From NCBI GenBank assembly GCA_001603075.1, contig LVBB01000022.1:1-64000 (forward strand): a DNA stretch of 64,000 nucleotides, in the 5' to 3' direction. This document shows, one piece after another, positions 25,529 through 34,122 of this stretch. Origin of the DNA: Phycisphaerales bacterium Planc_01 (GTDB taxonomy: Bacteria; Planctomycetota; Phycisphaerae; Sedimentisphaerales; Anaerobacaceae). The notes beneath the pieces are model-generated. The model was not told the DNA's origin, searched no databases, and saw nothing but the letters and a program-made list of their open reading frames with translations. The translations under genes were made by a program, and so were the position numbers. Position 1 is the stretch's first letter. The number at the start of each line of letters is the position of its first letter.

Positions 25529-26326
25529 GTGAAGACACACACAGCGGCGAAGACCGACAAGAAGCTCACGATCGACGAAGTATGGGAGCGTTTCCACGAC
25601 AGTCGCCAGGACTGCTACCGCAACCTGCTCATGGAGCATTATCGGGACCTTGTCCGGCACGCCGCCGAGCGACTCCACAGCAAACTCCCCGACAAAGTCG
25701 AGATGGACGACCTGGTCAGCGCCGGCACGTTCGGCCTGATGGACGCCATCGACGCATACGACCCCTCGCGGGGCGTGAAGTTCGAGACGTATTGCGCTCC
25801 GCGAATCAAGGGATCGATCCTCGACGAATTACGCAGCATGGACTGGGTCCCCCGCCTGGTGCGCGCCCGGGCCCATCAGTTGGCCAAAGCGACCCACGCC
25901 TTGGAGATGCACCTGGGCCGCAAGCCCGACGAACATGAGCTGGCCGAGGAGTTGAACATGGACATGGATGAGTTCATTCGCCTCCAGCGCGACGCCAACG
26001 CCACCAGCCTCGTTTCCCTGAGCACCAAGTGCGGCGACGGGGATGGAGAGAAAGACGTCTATGAGATCGACGTCATCAAGGACAACCGCAGCGAGGACCC
26101 GCTCATCGAGGCCCAGAAACGCGACTTGAAGAGCCTCCTGACCAAGGGCCTGACTCGCGCCGAGCGGCTGATCATCGTGCTGTACTACTACGAAGAAATG
26201 ACGATGAAGGAGATCGGCGCGACGCTGGATCTGTCCGAGTCGCGCGTCTCGCAGATGCACTCGTCCATCCTGGCCCGGCTCAAGGCCCAGATGAACACCC
26301 GCAAGAAGGAATTCGCGGTCGAGTAG
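25529..26326 (+). CDS. fliA: FliA/WhiG-family RNA polymerase sigma factor (sigma28)
   Basis: The 265-residue sigma factor lacks region 1. Region 2 is DDLVSAGTFGLMDAIDAYDP with RGVKFETYCAPRIKGSILDE, region 3 follows near 100-150, and region 4 ends with a helix-turn-helix (MTMKEIGATLDLSESRVSQM). This is the FliA signature; these factors transcribe late flagellar and chemotaxis genes. The start is GTG with GGAG 7 bases upstream. No other flagellar structural genes apart from the FlgB-like one are in the window. Confidence 0.9.
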   Translation: MKTHTAAKTDKKLTIDEVWERFHDSRQDCYRNLLMEHYRDLVRHAAERLHSKLPDKVEMDDLVSAGTFGLMDAIDAYDPSRGVKFETYCAPRIKGSILDELRSMDWVPRLVRARAHQLAKATHALEMHLGRKPDEHELAEELNMDMDEFIRLQRDANATSLVSLSTKCGDGDGEKDVYEIDVIKDNRSEDPLIEAQKRDLKSLLTKGLTRAERLIIVLYYYEEMTMKEIGATLDLSESRVSQMHSSILARLKAQMNTRKKEFAVE

Positions 26327-26482
26327 AACGGCTCCCCCCGACAGCACGCAGCGCTGCCACGTCCCTTTCACAGGGGACGCAACAGGAAGGCGCAATCCGT
26401 ATCCATCCACTCCAAGCCCGATCCATACCACAGATCTGCTGCACCTGGCGTCACGAATCGGGGATGCACTCCTGGAAAGAAG

Positions 26483-26567
26483 TGCCCGGGACTGGATTCG
26501 AACCAGCACGGGCCGAAGCCCACCAGCCCCTCAAGCTGGCGCGTCTGCCAAATTCCGCCACCCGGGC
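26483..26567 (-). tRNA. tRNA-Leu (anticodon GAG)
   Basis: The 85-base gene on the minus strand has a 7-bp acceptor stem (GCCCGGG/CCCGGGC), an anticodon stem CCAGC/GCTGG around loop TTGAGGG giving anticodon GAG (reads CUC/CUU), a long variable arm closed by GGGC-TTCG-GCCC as in leucine tRNAs, and a T-arm with GGTTCGAATCC. The 3' CCA is not encoded. A strong promoter lies 12 bases upstream. Confidence 0.95.
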
Positions 26568-26579
26568 GACAAAGCAGTG

Positions 26580-26608
26580 ATTATCAATGATCGATGGTTG
26601 ATTGTCAA
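26580..26608 (-). promoter_or_regulatory. tRNA-Leu promoter
   Basis: On the minus strand TTGACA (26608-26603), 17 bases and GATAAT (26585-26580) end 12 bases before the tRNA 5' end. Confidence 0.7.
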
Positions 26609-26664
26609 CTGGGATTCGGGCGGAACGCGAAAAATGGGCGGTGGTCCCGACGCCGGTTTCCCGC

Positions 26665-27363
26665 CTACAGACCCCGCCGGTCGCTCCACAGCAGCACGTG
26701 CAGGCGGTGTCCAAAGCGATACCCCGTCTGCCGACACAACTGCACGACCGCGGGGGCCCTGGCCAGAAGCTCGTCCCGAGTTCGGGCTTGGGGCATCAGC
26801 AGGACGCGATCGGAAGGCACAGGCGGCAGACGATCCAGAAGGCGATGGATCTCGCCGATATCGTCTGCTGTCTCGACCACGAACTTGAGCTGACAGGGAT
26901 AGGCCTCAATCAGTCCGGCCAAGGCTCCAAGATCGGTTCTTCGCCTTTCGTGGGCCACCGCAAGGGTCGGCTCTGCGGGGGCCGAATTGGTCGTCTTCGG
27001 ACTGATACTCATCAGATCGCACGCCAGATCGGGCACGAAGAGCCCCCCCGCCGTCTCGATGGTCACATGCATCCGCCTGGCTCGCAGATGACTCGTCAAG
27101 TCCGCCAGGCCCTCTCTGGCGGCAAGATCGGGTCCCACCATCGGCTCGCCGCCGGTGATCACGACGTGGCCGCAGGGATGCTTCTCGATCGCCTCCACCA
27201 GGTCGTCCATACCATATTCGTCGCCGGCCGAGAAGTCCCATGCGTACCTCGTATCGCACCATCGACACCGCAGGGGACAACCGGCCAGTCGAACGAACAC
27301 GCTCGGCGTGCCGCTGAGGATCCCCTCGCCCTGCAAGGAATGAAATATCTCGATGACGCGCAT
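26665..27363 (-). CDS. queE: 7-carboxy-7-deazaguanine synthase QueE
   Basis: This 232-residue radical SAM enzyme converts 6-carboxytetrahydropterin to 7-carboxy-7-deazaguanine in queuosine biosynthesis. The N-terminus IFHSLQGEG is diagnostic, followed by the cluster motif CPLRCRWCDT (Cys-x3-Cys-x2-Cys) and the SAM-binding block VVITGGEPM. ATG 27363 was chosen because the family begins just before IFHSLQGEG; GGAA lies 6 bases upstream. It starts 11 bases after the queC stop. Confidence 0.93.
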   Translation of the reverse strand: MRVIEIFHSLQGEGILSGTPSVFVRLAGCPLRCRWCDTRYAWDFSAGDEYGMDDLVEAIEKHPCGHVVITGGEPMVGPDLAAREGLADLTSHLRARRMHVTIETAGGLFVPDLACDLMSISPKTTNSAPAEPTLAVAHERRRTDLGALAGLIEAYPCQLKFVVETADDIGEIHRLLDRLPPVPSDRVLLMPQARTRDELLARAPAVVQLCRQTGYRFGHRLHVLLWSDRRGL

Positions 27364-27374
27364 GGGAAGTTCCG

Positions 27375-28142
27375 CTATCGACCGGGGCAAACGTAAGCAA
27401 CCGGATCGGCCAGACCCGCCTCGGCAAAGCCCTTCAGCCGCAACCGACAGGAATCACACCGGCCGCAGCTTCGCCCTTGCGCGTCCGGATCGTAGCAACT
27501 ATGGGTCAAAGCGTAATCGACTCCCAGCCGCATGCCCGTCCGAATGATCTCGGCCTTGGTCATCGCGATGATTGGCGTATGGATTCGGTAACGCCCCCGG
27601 CCTTCGACAGCAGCCGCTGTCGCCAGATTGGCCATCGCCTCGTAGGCCGCCACAAATTCCGACCGGCAATCGGGGTATCCGCTGTAGTCCGTCGAGTTGA
27701 CTCCGATGAATAAGTCGAACACACCGAGGACCTCCGCCCACGCGAGGGCGTAGCTGAGGAAGATGGTGTTCCTGGCCGGCACATAGGTCACGGGGATGTC
27801 CGCTGCGGCGAGGGGATCGCGATCCTTGGGCACATCAATGCGACCGTCGGTCAATGCCGAGCCGCCGAAGGCTGCCAGATCGATCGTCACGACGCGATGT
27901 TCGACGGCGCCGAGCGAGGCGCAGACCTTCTCGGCGGCCTGTGTCTCCCGCCGATGACGTTGCCCGTACAGGAACGTCAGGGCATGGCAGGCATACCCAT
28001 CGTCCCGGGCGATCGCCAGCGTCGTGGCCGAATCCAGTCCCCCGCTGACCAATACGACGGCCTTCTTCTGCGGCACGCGCAACTCTCCCGACCATGCCGC
28101 CGGGACGAAGAATGGCCCTTCCCCCTTCGGGGAATCGGGCAA
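27375..28142 (-). CDS. queC: 7-cyano-7-deazaguanine synthase QueC
   Basis: QueC makes preQ0 from 7-carboxy-7-deazaguanine using ATP and ammonia. The ATP-PP loop [36 protein letters not shown], the [12 protein letters not shown] block and the C-terminal zinc Cys set (CGRCDSC) are all present. The true start is uncertain: the longest frame starts with TTG at 28142, but most QueC proteins begin just before [10 protein letters not shown], so GTG 28076 with GGGAG 8 bases upstream is a good alternative. It forms an operon with queE. queD is not in the window. Confidence 0.93.
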   Translation of the reverse strand: MPDSPKGEGPFFVPAAWSGELRVPQKKAVVLVSGGLDSATTLAIARDDGYACHALTFLYGQRHRRETQAAEKVCASLGAVEHRVVTIDLAAFGGSALTDGRIDVPKDRDPLAAADIPVTYVPARNTIFLSYALAWAEVLGVFDLFIGVNSTDYSGYPDCRSEFVAAYEAMANLATAAAVEGRGRYRIHTPIIAMTKAEIIRTGMRLGVDYALTHSCYDPDAQGRSCGRCDSCRLRLKGFAEAGLADPVAYVCPGR

Positions 28143-28168
28143 CGTCCCGGCCGGCCGGTCAGGCGGCC

Positions 28169-28197
28169 ATGGTATCGCACCCGTCCGCCCATGTCAA
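28169..28197 (-). promoter_or_regulatory. queC-queE promoter
   Basis: On the minus strand TTGACA (28197-28192), a 17-base spacer and TACCAT (28174-28169). It is divergent from the queF promoter, with 54 bases between the two -35 boxes. Confidence 0.5.
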
Positions 28198-28251
28198 AGA
28201 CCTCCGGACAGTCCACAGGCCCGTTTTCAGCGTCCCTGCGCCGGTTCTTGC

Positions 28252-28280
28252 TTGTCACATCGACGCCGACGCGCTATACT
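28252..28280 (+). promoter_or_regulatory. queF promoter abutting a start codon (leaderless candidate)
   Basis: TTGTCA (28252-28257), exactly 17 bases, then TATACT (28275-28280). The predicted transcription start (+7) falls on the A of ATG 28287. Confidence 0.6.
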
Positions 28281-28286
28281 GGACAC

Positions 28287-28676
28287 ATGCGAAATGACAA
28301 GGATCGGGGTATGACTGAATCCGGCACAATCGAGTTGTTCGACAATCCGCGTCCCGGACGCGATTACCGAATCGCGATTTGCTGCCCCGAGTTCACCAGC
28401 GTTTGCCCGAAGACGGGCCAACCCGACTTCGGCGAAATTACCGTCGAATACTGCCCCGAGAAGCACTGCATCGAGCTGAAAAGCCTCAAGTTCTACTTGC
28501 AGGGCTATCGAAACAAGGGCATCTTCTATGAATCGCTGACAAACGAGATCCTGGACGATCTGAGCGGCGCGTGCAAACCGCGATGGATGACGGTGACGGC
28601 CCGTTTCACCCCCCGTGGCGGCATCACGACCGACGTGACGGCCGAGTATCACGCGCAGGGCCATCGCTTGACGTGA
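28287..28676 (+). CDS. queF: NADPH-dependent 7-cyano-7-deazaguanine reductase QueF
   Basis: QueF reduces the nitrile preQ0 to preQ1, the step after QueC. The 129-residue protein is of the short type [17 protein letters not shown] carries the catalytic Cys and Asp, and [14 protein letters not shown] is the family motif next to the NADPH site. ATG 28287 coincides with the predicted transcription start and has no ribosome site; ATG 28311 (121 residues) is the alternative, with only GGAT upstream. It lies divergent from queC-queE, so the three genes form one queuosine locus. The 28686 zinc-ribbon gene follows after 9 bases. Confidence 0.92.
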   Translation: MRNDKDRGMTESGTIELFDNPRPGRDYRIAICCPEFTSVCPKTGQPDFGEITVEYCPEKHCIELKSLKFYLQGYRNKGIFYESLTNEILDDLSGACKPRWMTVTARFTPRGGITTDVTAEYHAQGHRLT

Positions 28677-28685
28677 GGTCTGAAA

Positions 28686-29186
28686 ATGTCGATCAAGTTT
28701 CATTGCGAGCACTGCGGGAAGAAGATCGATGCCCCGGACACCGCCGGGGGCAAGTGGGGCAAATGTCCGGCGTGCCACAACCGGGTCTACGTCCCCCAGA
28801 TGGAGGCCGAGGAGGAGCTGAAGCTGGCCCCGATCGACGAGACCGAAGAGGAACGTCAGAAGCGACTTCTGGCCGAGACGTTCCAGTTGACGCAAAGCAT
28901 CCTTCAGGAAAAGGACGTTCCCGAGGGCGACCCGTTCTCCTCACCGGCGCAGGAGATCAGCGACGAGAAGATGACCGAAGCGATCGTACGCTACCTGCGT
29001 CAGATGGTGGACGGCGATCTCGATACGGCCCAGCGAACCTCTGAGACGATCGCATCGGATCGTCGCAAGGCCAGAGAAATCCTCAGCCAGATGGCCGCAG
29101 GCGATCCTCCCGACGCCGAATTGGCAGACGTTCCGCCCCAGGTCCTTTCCGGACTCATCCGAAACCTGCGGACGCGCCTCAGTTAG
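28686..29186 (+). CDS. Hypothetical protein with N-terminal zinc ribbon
   Basis: The 166-residue protein opens with a zinc-ribbon-like module (FHCEHCGKKI, then GKCPACHNRVYVP), followed by a charged helical region (about 40-110) and a C-terminal helix. The zinc ribbon matches the C-terminal tail of the rhomboid at 3617 and is frequent in planctomycete proteins. The function is unknown; it is probably co-transcribed with queF because only 9 bases separate them. Confidence 0.6.
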   Translation: MSIKFHCEHCGKKIDAPDTAGGKWGKCPACHNRVYVPQMEAEEELKLAPIDETEEERQKRLLAETFQLTQSILQEKDVPEGDPFSSPAQEISDEKMTEAIVRYLRQMVDGDLDTAQRTSETIASDRRKAREILSQMAAGDPPDAELADVPPQVLSGLIRNLRTRLS

Positions 29187-29380
29187 GCTCCCTCCCCCGC
29201 CGTTTCCGTCCGAAAAGACCCCACCCGGACGCATGTGTCAGGGCCCCTTTTCCGGACCGGCCACGGTGCTCATATCCCCCCTCCGCCTCGGTGTTTGGCA
29301 CCTCCTCGGCCATGCCGTACATTTTGGGTGTGGATTCACGCACTCGCTTCGACGTATGCCAACGCTTGGGGAGATCGCAC

Positions 29381-31156
29381 ATGGCCGCAGAAGGCATCGC
29401 GGTACACGTCACCCATGAAGCCGCCGCCAAGGTCGGGGGAATCGGCGCCGTTCTTCAGGGCTTCTTCACGTGTCCATCCTATCTCGACGTGATCGGCCGG
29501 TCGATCCTCGTCAGCCCCCTGTTTACCACGGAAGGCTCCGTCCAGGATCGATTGGGGGAGGATGGCGAGGTGCTGTACTCGTCGGTCGACGGCCTGATCA
29601 ACCCGAGCTACAGCCATGCGTTCGGCCGCATCGAGAGTCTCTACAACGTGGGCATCGTGTACGGGCGGCGCACGTTCCTCGACGAACAGACCGGGGTCCG
29701 CAGCACACCCGAGGTTCTGTTGATCGACGTGCGCTACATGGACAGTGGGATGGTCAACGACTTCAAGCGGCGACTGTTCGAGGAATTCGGCATTCAGAGT
29801 CAAATGCACGAGCACCTGTGGGAGTACGAGCAGTACGTGCGGCTGGCGCCGCCGGCCATCGCGGCGCTCAAGGCGCTGGGCGCCGCCGAAGGACGAACCA
29901 CCGTCATCTCTCATGAATTCATGGGCATGCCCACCGTTCTGGCGGCAATCCTCGAACCCTACTGCCGCTTCCGGACGGTCTTCTACGCCCACGAAGTGGC
30001 GACCGTACGCCGTATCGTCGAAGAGCATCCGGGCCACGATACGATGTTCTACAACGTCATGGAGCAGGCCCGGCGCGACCGGCTCTACGTCAGCGACGTC
30101 TTCGGCAATCAGGCAACCTATTTCAAGCACTCGCTCGTGGAAGCGTCGAAGTACTGCGACCACATCTATGCGGTCGGAGACTACGTGGCGGACGAGCTGC
30201 GGTTCCTGGCGCCGGAGTTCGAGTCGGCCGACATCGACATCGTCTACAACGGCATTCCGGCGTACGAAATCGATGTCGCCGACAAGCGTGCGTCCAAGGA
30301 CAGACTCCAGCGCTATTGTGAAGGCCTTCTGGGGTTTCGGCCGGACTACGTGTTCACCCATGTGACGCGTCTGGTCCGCAGCAAAGGGCTTTGGCGCGAC
30401 CTGCGCGTGCTCTACGAGATGGACGAAACGCTGCGGCAGAAGGGACAGACAGCGGTTTTCCTGCTGTTGAGCACGGAGGTCTCACGGCGGCGCAGTTGCG
30501 ACATCCATCACATGGAATCAACGTACGGCTGGCCCGTCGCCCACCGGGAGGGCTGGCCCGACCTGTCCGGCGGAGAGGCCGATTTCCACACGGCCATCCA
30601 GCAGTTCAACGCCCGCAGTCGAAGCATCAAGGCCGTCTTCATCAACCAGTTCGGGTTCGATCGCCATTGCTGTGGCAGCAGGGTCCCGCTTGACGTGGAG
30701 TTCATCGACATCCGAAAGGGCAGCGACGTCGAGTTCGGACAGAGCATCTATGAGCCGTTCGGCATCGCGCAGCTCGAACCGCTCACCTACGGCAGCCTCT
30801 GTGTATTCACGGGCGTCTGCGGGTGCGCCGGCTTCGTTCGCGATGTGACGGGAGGACAGCCGATCAGAAATGTCCTCCTGGCCGACTACGCCGATCTCGG
30901 GGACCGCTCCTACGGGGACATCGAAGACCTGCTGACGATCGACCGGCACGTGCGCGATCGGATCGAGACCGCCGAGGCAGCCCGCCTGGCGAGAGAAATC
31001 ACCGAGCGACTGCCCAGGAACGACACGGAACTGGAGACAATGATCTGTGAGGGCTACCGTCTGGCCTACAACATGAGTTGGGACGTGGTCGTCCGCAAGT
31101 ATTTGCTCGCCGACCTGTCTCGTGCCTTCGACAAGCCGGTCTCCTGTCGGAATTGA
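29381..31156 (+). CDS. GT-B glycosyltransferase, glycogen/starch-synthase-like
   Basis: The 591-residue protein has the GT3/GT5-like N-terminal motif KVGGIGAVLQGF (Lys-x-Gly-Gly, sugar-nucleotide binding), FYAHEVATVRR, VYNGIP and the C-terminal E-x7-E block YEPFGIAQLEPLTYG. Such enzymes transfer glucose from ADP- or UDP-glucose to alpha-glucan ends, but the acceptor here is inferred only. It is longer than typical bacterial GlgA (about 480 residues) and has an insert of about 70 residues between the two Rossmann-like domains. ATG 29381 has GGGAG 7 bases upstream. Confidence 0.75.
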   Translation: MAAEGIAVHVTHEAAAKVGGIGAVLQGFFTCPSYLDVIGRSILVSPLFTTEGSVQDRLGEDGEVLYSSVDGLINPSYSHAFGRIESLYNVGIVYGRRTFLDEQTGVRSTPEVLLIDVRYMDSGMVNDFKRRLFEEFGIQSQMHEHLWEYEQYVRLAPPAIAALKALGAAEGRTTVISHEFMGMPTVLAAILEPYCRFRTVFYAHEVATVRRIVEEHPGHDTMFYNVMEQARRDRLYVSDVFGNQATYFKHSLVEASKYCDHIYAVGDYVADELRFLAPEFESADIDIVYNGIPAYEIDVADKRASKDRLQRYCEGLLGFRPDYVFTHVTRLVRSKGLWRDLRVLYEMDETLRQKGQTAVFLLLSTEVSRRRSCDIHHMESTYGWPVAHREGWPDLSGGEADFHTAIQQFNARSRSIKAVFINQFGFDRHCCGSRVPLDVEFIDIRKGSDVEFGQSIYEPFGIAQLEPLTYGSLCVFTGVCGCAGFVRDVTGGQPIRNVLLADYADLGDRSYGDIEDLLTIDRHVRDRIETAEAARLAREITERLPRNDTELETMICEGYRLAYNMSWDVVVRKYLLADLSRAFDKPVSCRN

Positions 31157-31194
31157 CCCGGCCCGGTCCGATGCGTGCGCTCGTCCGAAGGCCG

Positions 31195-32391
31195 CTACCT
31201 GGACCCCGTCTGGGCGAAGACATCGTACCCTGAGCCCTCGATCTCCGCAATCCAGACCACGACGTACCGTCCGTCGGACGCCATCGCCGCGTCGGGATAC
31301 CAGTTCCGCCCGGCCGTCTCGATCGCCACGCTGCATTCATATCCGGACAGCTCGCCTGCTCCCGTACAGAACTGGCCGCCCACCCGACAACCGCTGCCGC
31401 TCGGATCGTGGCAATCCCATGCGATGAGGAAGTCGCTGTCGCCGTTTGACGCGATGCAGGGACGCCCCTGATGTCCCTCCATGCAGGTGTTGACGATCTG
31501 CGGTGCAGACATCGGCTCGGCGTCCCGGTTGAACGGCTGGGCACAGATATTGCAGGGAAACGGCCCGATCACCCAGGCCACAACGAAACCGCCGTCGCCG
31601 CCGGTCGCCACCGCCGGGCCGTACCACCGGTTGTTCAGGTCGCCCGTCAGCAGCATCTCGGGCCCCAACGGCATTCCATCGGCGTCGAATTGGCGAAGCA
31701 TGACATACTCGCCGTAGGGGCGATTGTAGGTATCGCCCATCCGGACCCACGCGACGACGAATCGGCCCGCCTCATCCATCGCCACATGGGGCCATCTCTG
31801 TTGTGGCCGATCGCTGATCTCGAACGGGTCGCCTATGGGCGAACCATCGGCCTCGTAGAGGCGGGCCGCCGCATAGCTCTTGCCGGTGTAGGAGTCGCCG
31901 TATCGGTTGGTCCAGACGATGACAAAGGCTCCCGTCGAGTTCATCGCGATCCTCGGGTCCGACTCGACGACGCCTGCGGCGCCCGCCACCGGCATCTCCT
32001 CGGTCAGCGGTGCCCCTGTGGCGTCGAACCGCCGGGCCACAACGTCGCAGTCGCCCTCTCGGTCGGCCACCCACACCACCACGAAATCGCCTCCGGGCGC
32101 AATCGCCACCGCCGGCGACCAGTTGTCCACGTCCACATCGGAGAGATTGGCTTTGAATTCGTCGCCGAGGGCCGTTCCGTCGGGATCAAACCGACGGGCA
32201 AACACCCCGCCCCCGCGGCCGTCGGCCACGTGGCTGCGCCAGACCACCACGAAGTCGCCGGCGTCATTCATGGCCACCGCCGGATGGGTTTGATGGTGCC
32301 GATCGTAGCTGTTCACCTGCAACTGAGCGGCCCCGACAACTGCCAGAATCAGGACAGTCCCTATCGCCGCGCACAATCCTCGCCTGCACAT
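31195..32391 (-). CDS. Secreted repeat protein, possible beta-propeller
   Basis: The 398-residue protein has a signal peptide (about 1-22) and repeats of about 50 residues containing 'G.FVVVW', an acidic turn and 'a.RFD..G.p' (for example GDFVVVWRS, GDFVVVWVA, GAFVIVWTN, GRFVVAWVR, GGFVVAWVI, YVVVWIA). Such repeats usually build beta-propellers. No catalytic motif is visible; the function is unknown. TTGGAG lies 8 bases before ATG 32391. Confidence 0.65.
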   Translation of the reverse strand: MCRRGLCAAIGTVLILAVVGAAQLQVNSYDRHHQTHPAVAMNDAGDFVVVWRSHVADGRGGGVFARRFDPDGTALGDEFKANLSDVDVDNWSPAVAIAPGGDFVVVWVADREGDCDVVARRFDATGAPLTEEMPVAGAAGVVESDPRIAMNSTGAFVIVWTNRYGDSYTGKSYAAARLYEADGSPIGDPFEISDRPQQRWPHVAMDEAGRFVVAWVRMGDTYNRPYGEYVMLRQFDADGMPLGPEMLLTGDLNNRWYGPAVATGGDGGFVVAWVIGPFPCNICAQPFNRDAEPMSAPQIVNTCMEGHQGRPCIASNGDSDFLIAWDCHDPSGSGCRVGGQFCTGAGELSGYECSVAIETAGRNWYPDAAMASDGRYVVVWIAEIEGSGYDVFAQTGSR

Positions 32392-32618
32392 GGTTGCACT
32401 CCAACCAGCGTTCCCCGGAAACAATGGAACCTCGCCTCGTATTCTTGCCTGTGATGCTCACCGACGCCTCACTCCGGCGCGTCTATCCCATAAGACGCAG
32501 CAGACCGGATGCTGTTACAGAAAAATGGGGCGTATCGGAAAATTCGCGGCGGGCCTGGGCTGTGCGAGCACCGCGGGAGGCAATGTGCGGATCAGGGATG
32601 TGTCTTACCGGCAGAGCG

Positions 32619-34070
32619 TCATGGGAACGGCCATGTCTCCGACGGCTTGTGTGCGGCCTTCATCAGGGCGGCAATCTGCGCGACGACCTCAGGGTATTCG
32701 TCGGCGAGGTTCACCGTTTCCCCCAAGTCCGTTTGCAGGTCATACAGCTCGATCGGCCCGTTCGGGTCCTTGGCCACGTTCAGACGCACGCCCTTCCAGC
32801 GGCCCATGCGGACCGCCTGCTTCTTGCCCTGTTCATGGAACTCCCAGTAGAGATATCCATGCCTTCTCTGGTATTCGGGCTTGCCTCGCAGCGTGGGCAG
32901 GAAGGAAAACCCATCGGCGTCGTCCGGCGGGATCGCCCCGGCCAGATCGCAACAGGTCGGCAGGAAGTCCCAGAAGGCGCAGACGTGGTCCGTGCCCGAA
33001 CCGGCGGCGATCCTCCCCGGCCAGCGGGCAATCAGCGGCACGCGAATCCCACCCTCGTAGAGATCGCGTTTGATGCCGCGCAGCGGACCGCTGCTGAGGA
33101 AGAACGCCGGATCAGCGCCCCCCTCGGCGTGCGGACCGTTGTCGCTGGAAAACAACACCAGCGTGTCACCATCGATGCCGAGTTCCTTGAGCTTGTCGAG
33201 CAGGCGGCCCACGTCGCCGTCCATCCGCGTAATCATCGCGGCGTGGCCCTTCTGCGGCTCGGGCCAATCTGTGTCGGCATACGGCCCGTAGGACGGCACT
33301 TCCATCCCCGCTCGGCCTGCCTCGTTGTTGGCGTGTGGAATCGTCAACGCCAGATACAGGAAGAAAGGCACCTGGCGGTTCCGCTCGATGAATTGCAGCG
33401 CCTCGTCCGCAACCAGGTCATGGGAATACTCGACCTTTTCCGTCGCCACGCCGGCGCCGTCGTCCCGATCACCTGCGACCTTGTTGGCCAGCGGCACACG
33501 CTGATCGTTGCGATAGAGAAACTCCGGGTAGTAATTGTGCGCATGCCTCTGGCAGAGATACCCGAAGAAGTAGTCGAAGCCCTGGTTGTTGGGCGCCCCG
33601 CTGCTGCCCGGTCCGCCGAGTCCCCACTTGCCGATCAAGCCCGTCCGATAGCCGCGACCGGCCAGCAGACGAGGCACGGTGACAGCGCCCGTGGGCAGAG
33701 GCAATTGGCCCATCGGCTTGGCCTCTTTGTTGCCGCGTACGTAGGCGTGCCCGGTATGCAGACCCGTCATCAACGAACAGCGCGACGGCGCGCAGACGGT
33801 GCTGCCGGCGTAGGCGTCGGTAAAGAGCATGCCCTCGGCCGCCATCCGGTCGATGTTCGGGGTCCGGATCACCTGCTGGCCGTAACAGCCCAGGTCGCCG
33901 TAGCCAAGATCGTCGGCCAGGATGAAGATGATGTTCGGCTGGTCCGGCCCGGCCAGTCGCTTCGACCCGCCGGTCCGGCAGCCGCCAGGCGCCAGCGCCG
34001 AGGCGGCGGCCAGCCCGGCCGCCTGAAGGAAGCTTCGTCTGGTCCAATACTGCCTTTGTCGTTCGTTCAT
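32619..34070 (-). CDS. TAT-exported sulfatase (arylsulfatase family)
   Basis: This 483-residue sulfatase has the twin-arginine signal RRSFLQAAGLAAAS, the metal-binding block NIIFILADDLGYGDLGC and the maturation motif CAPSR (Cys93, converted to formylglycine), then GKWGLGG and DNGPH. It hydrolyses sulfate esters, probably of a sulfated polysaccharide; the exact substrate is unknown. A possible lipobox-like Gly-Gly-Cys follows the TAT segment. ATG 34070 has GGAGAG about 7 bases upstream. A separate formylglycine-generating enzyme is needed and is not in the window. Confidence 0.9.
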   Translation of the reverse strand: MNERQRQYWTRRSFLQAAGLAAASALAPGGCRTGGSKRLAGPDQPNIIFILADDLGYGDLGCYGQQVIRTPNIDRMAAEGMLFTDAYAGSTVCAPSRCSLMTGLHTGHAYVRGNKEAKPMGQLPLPTGAVTVPRLLAGRGYRTGLIGKWGLGGPGSSGAPNNQGFDYFFGYLCQRHAHNYYPEFLYRNDQRVPLANKVAGDRDDGAGVATEKVEYSHDLVADEALQFIERNRQVPFFLYLALTIPHANNEAGRAGMEVPSYGPYADTDWPEPQKGHAAMITRMDGDVGRLLDKLKELGIDGDTLVLFSSDNGPHAEGGADPAFFLSSGPLRGIKRDLYEGGIRVPLIARWPGRIAAGSGTDHVCAFWDFLPTCCDLAGAIPPDDADGFSFLPTLRGKPEYQRRHGYLYWEFHEQGKKQAVRMGRWKGVRLNVAKDPNGPIELYDLQTDLGETVNLADEYPEVVAQIAALMKAAHKPSETWPFP

Positions 34071-34122
34071 GCGCTGTCTCTCCATTCCATCCACCGCGGC
34101 ACTCGGGGCAGATGTCCCTTCG

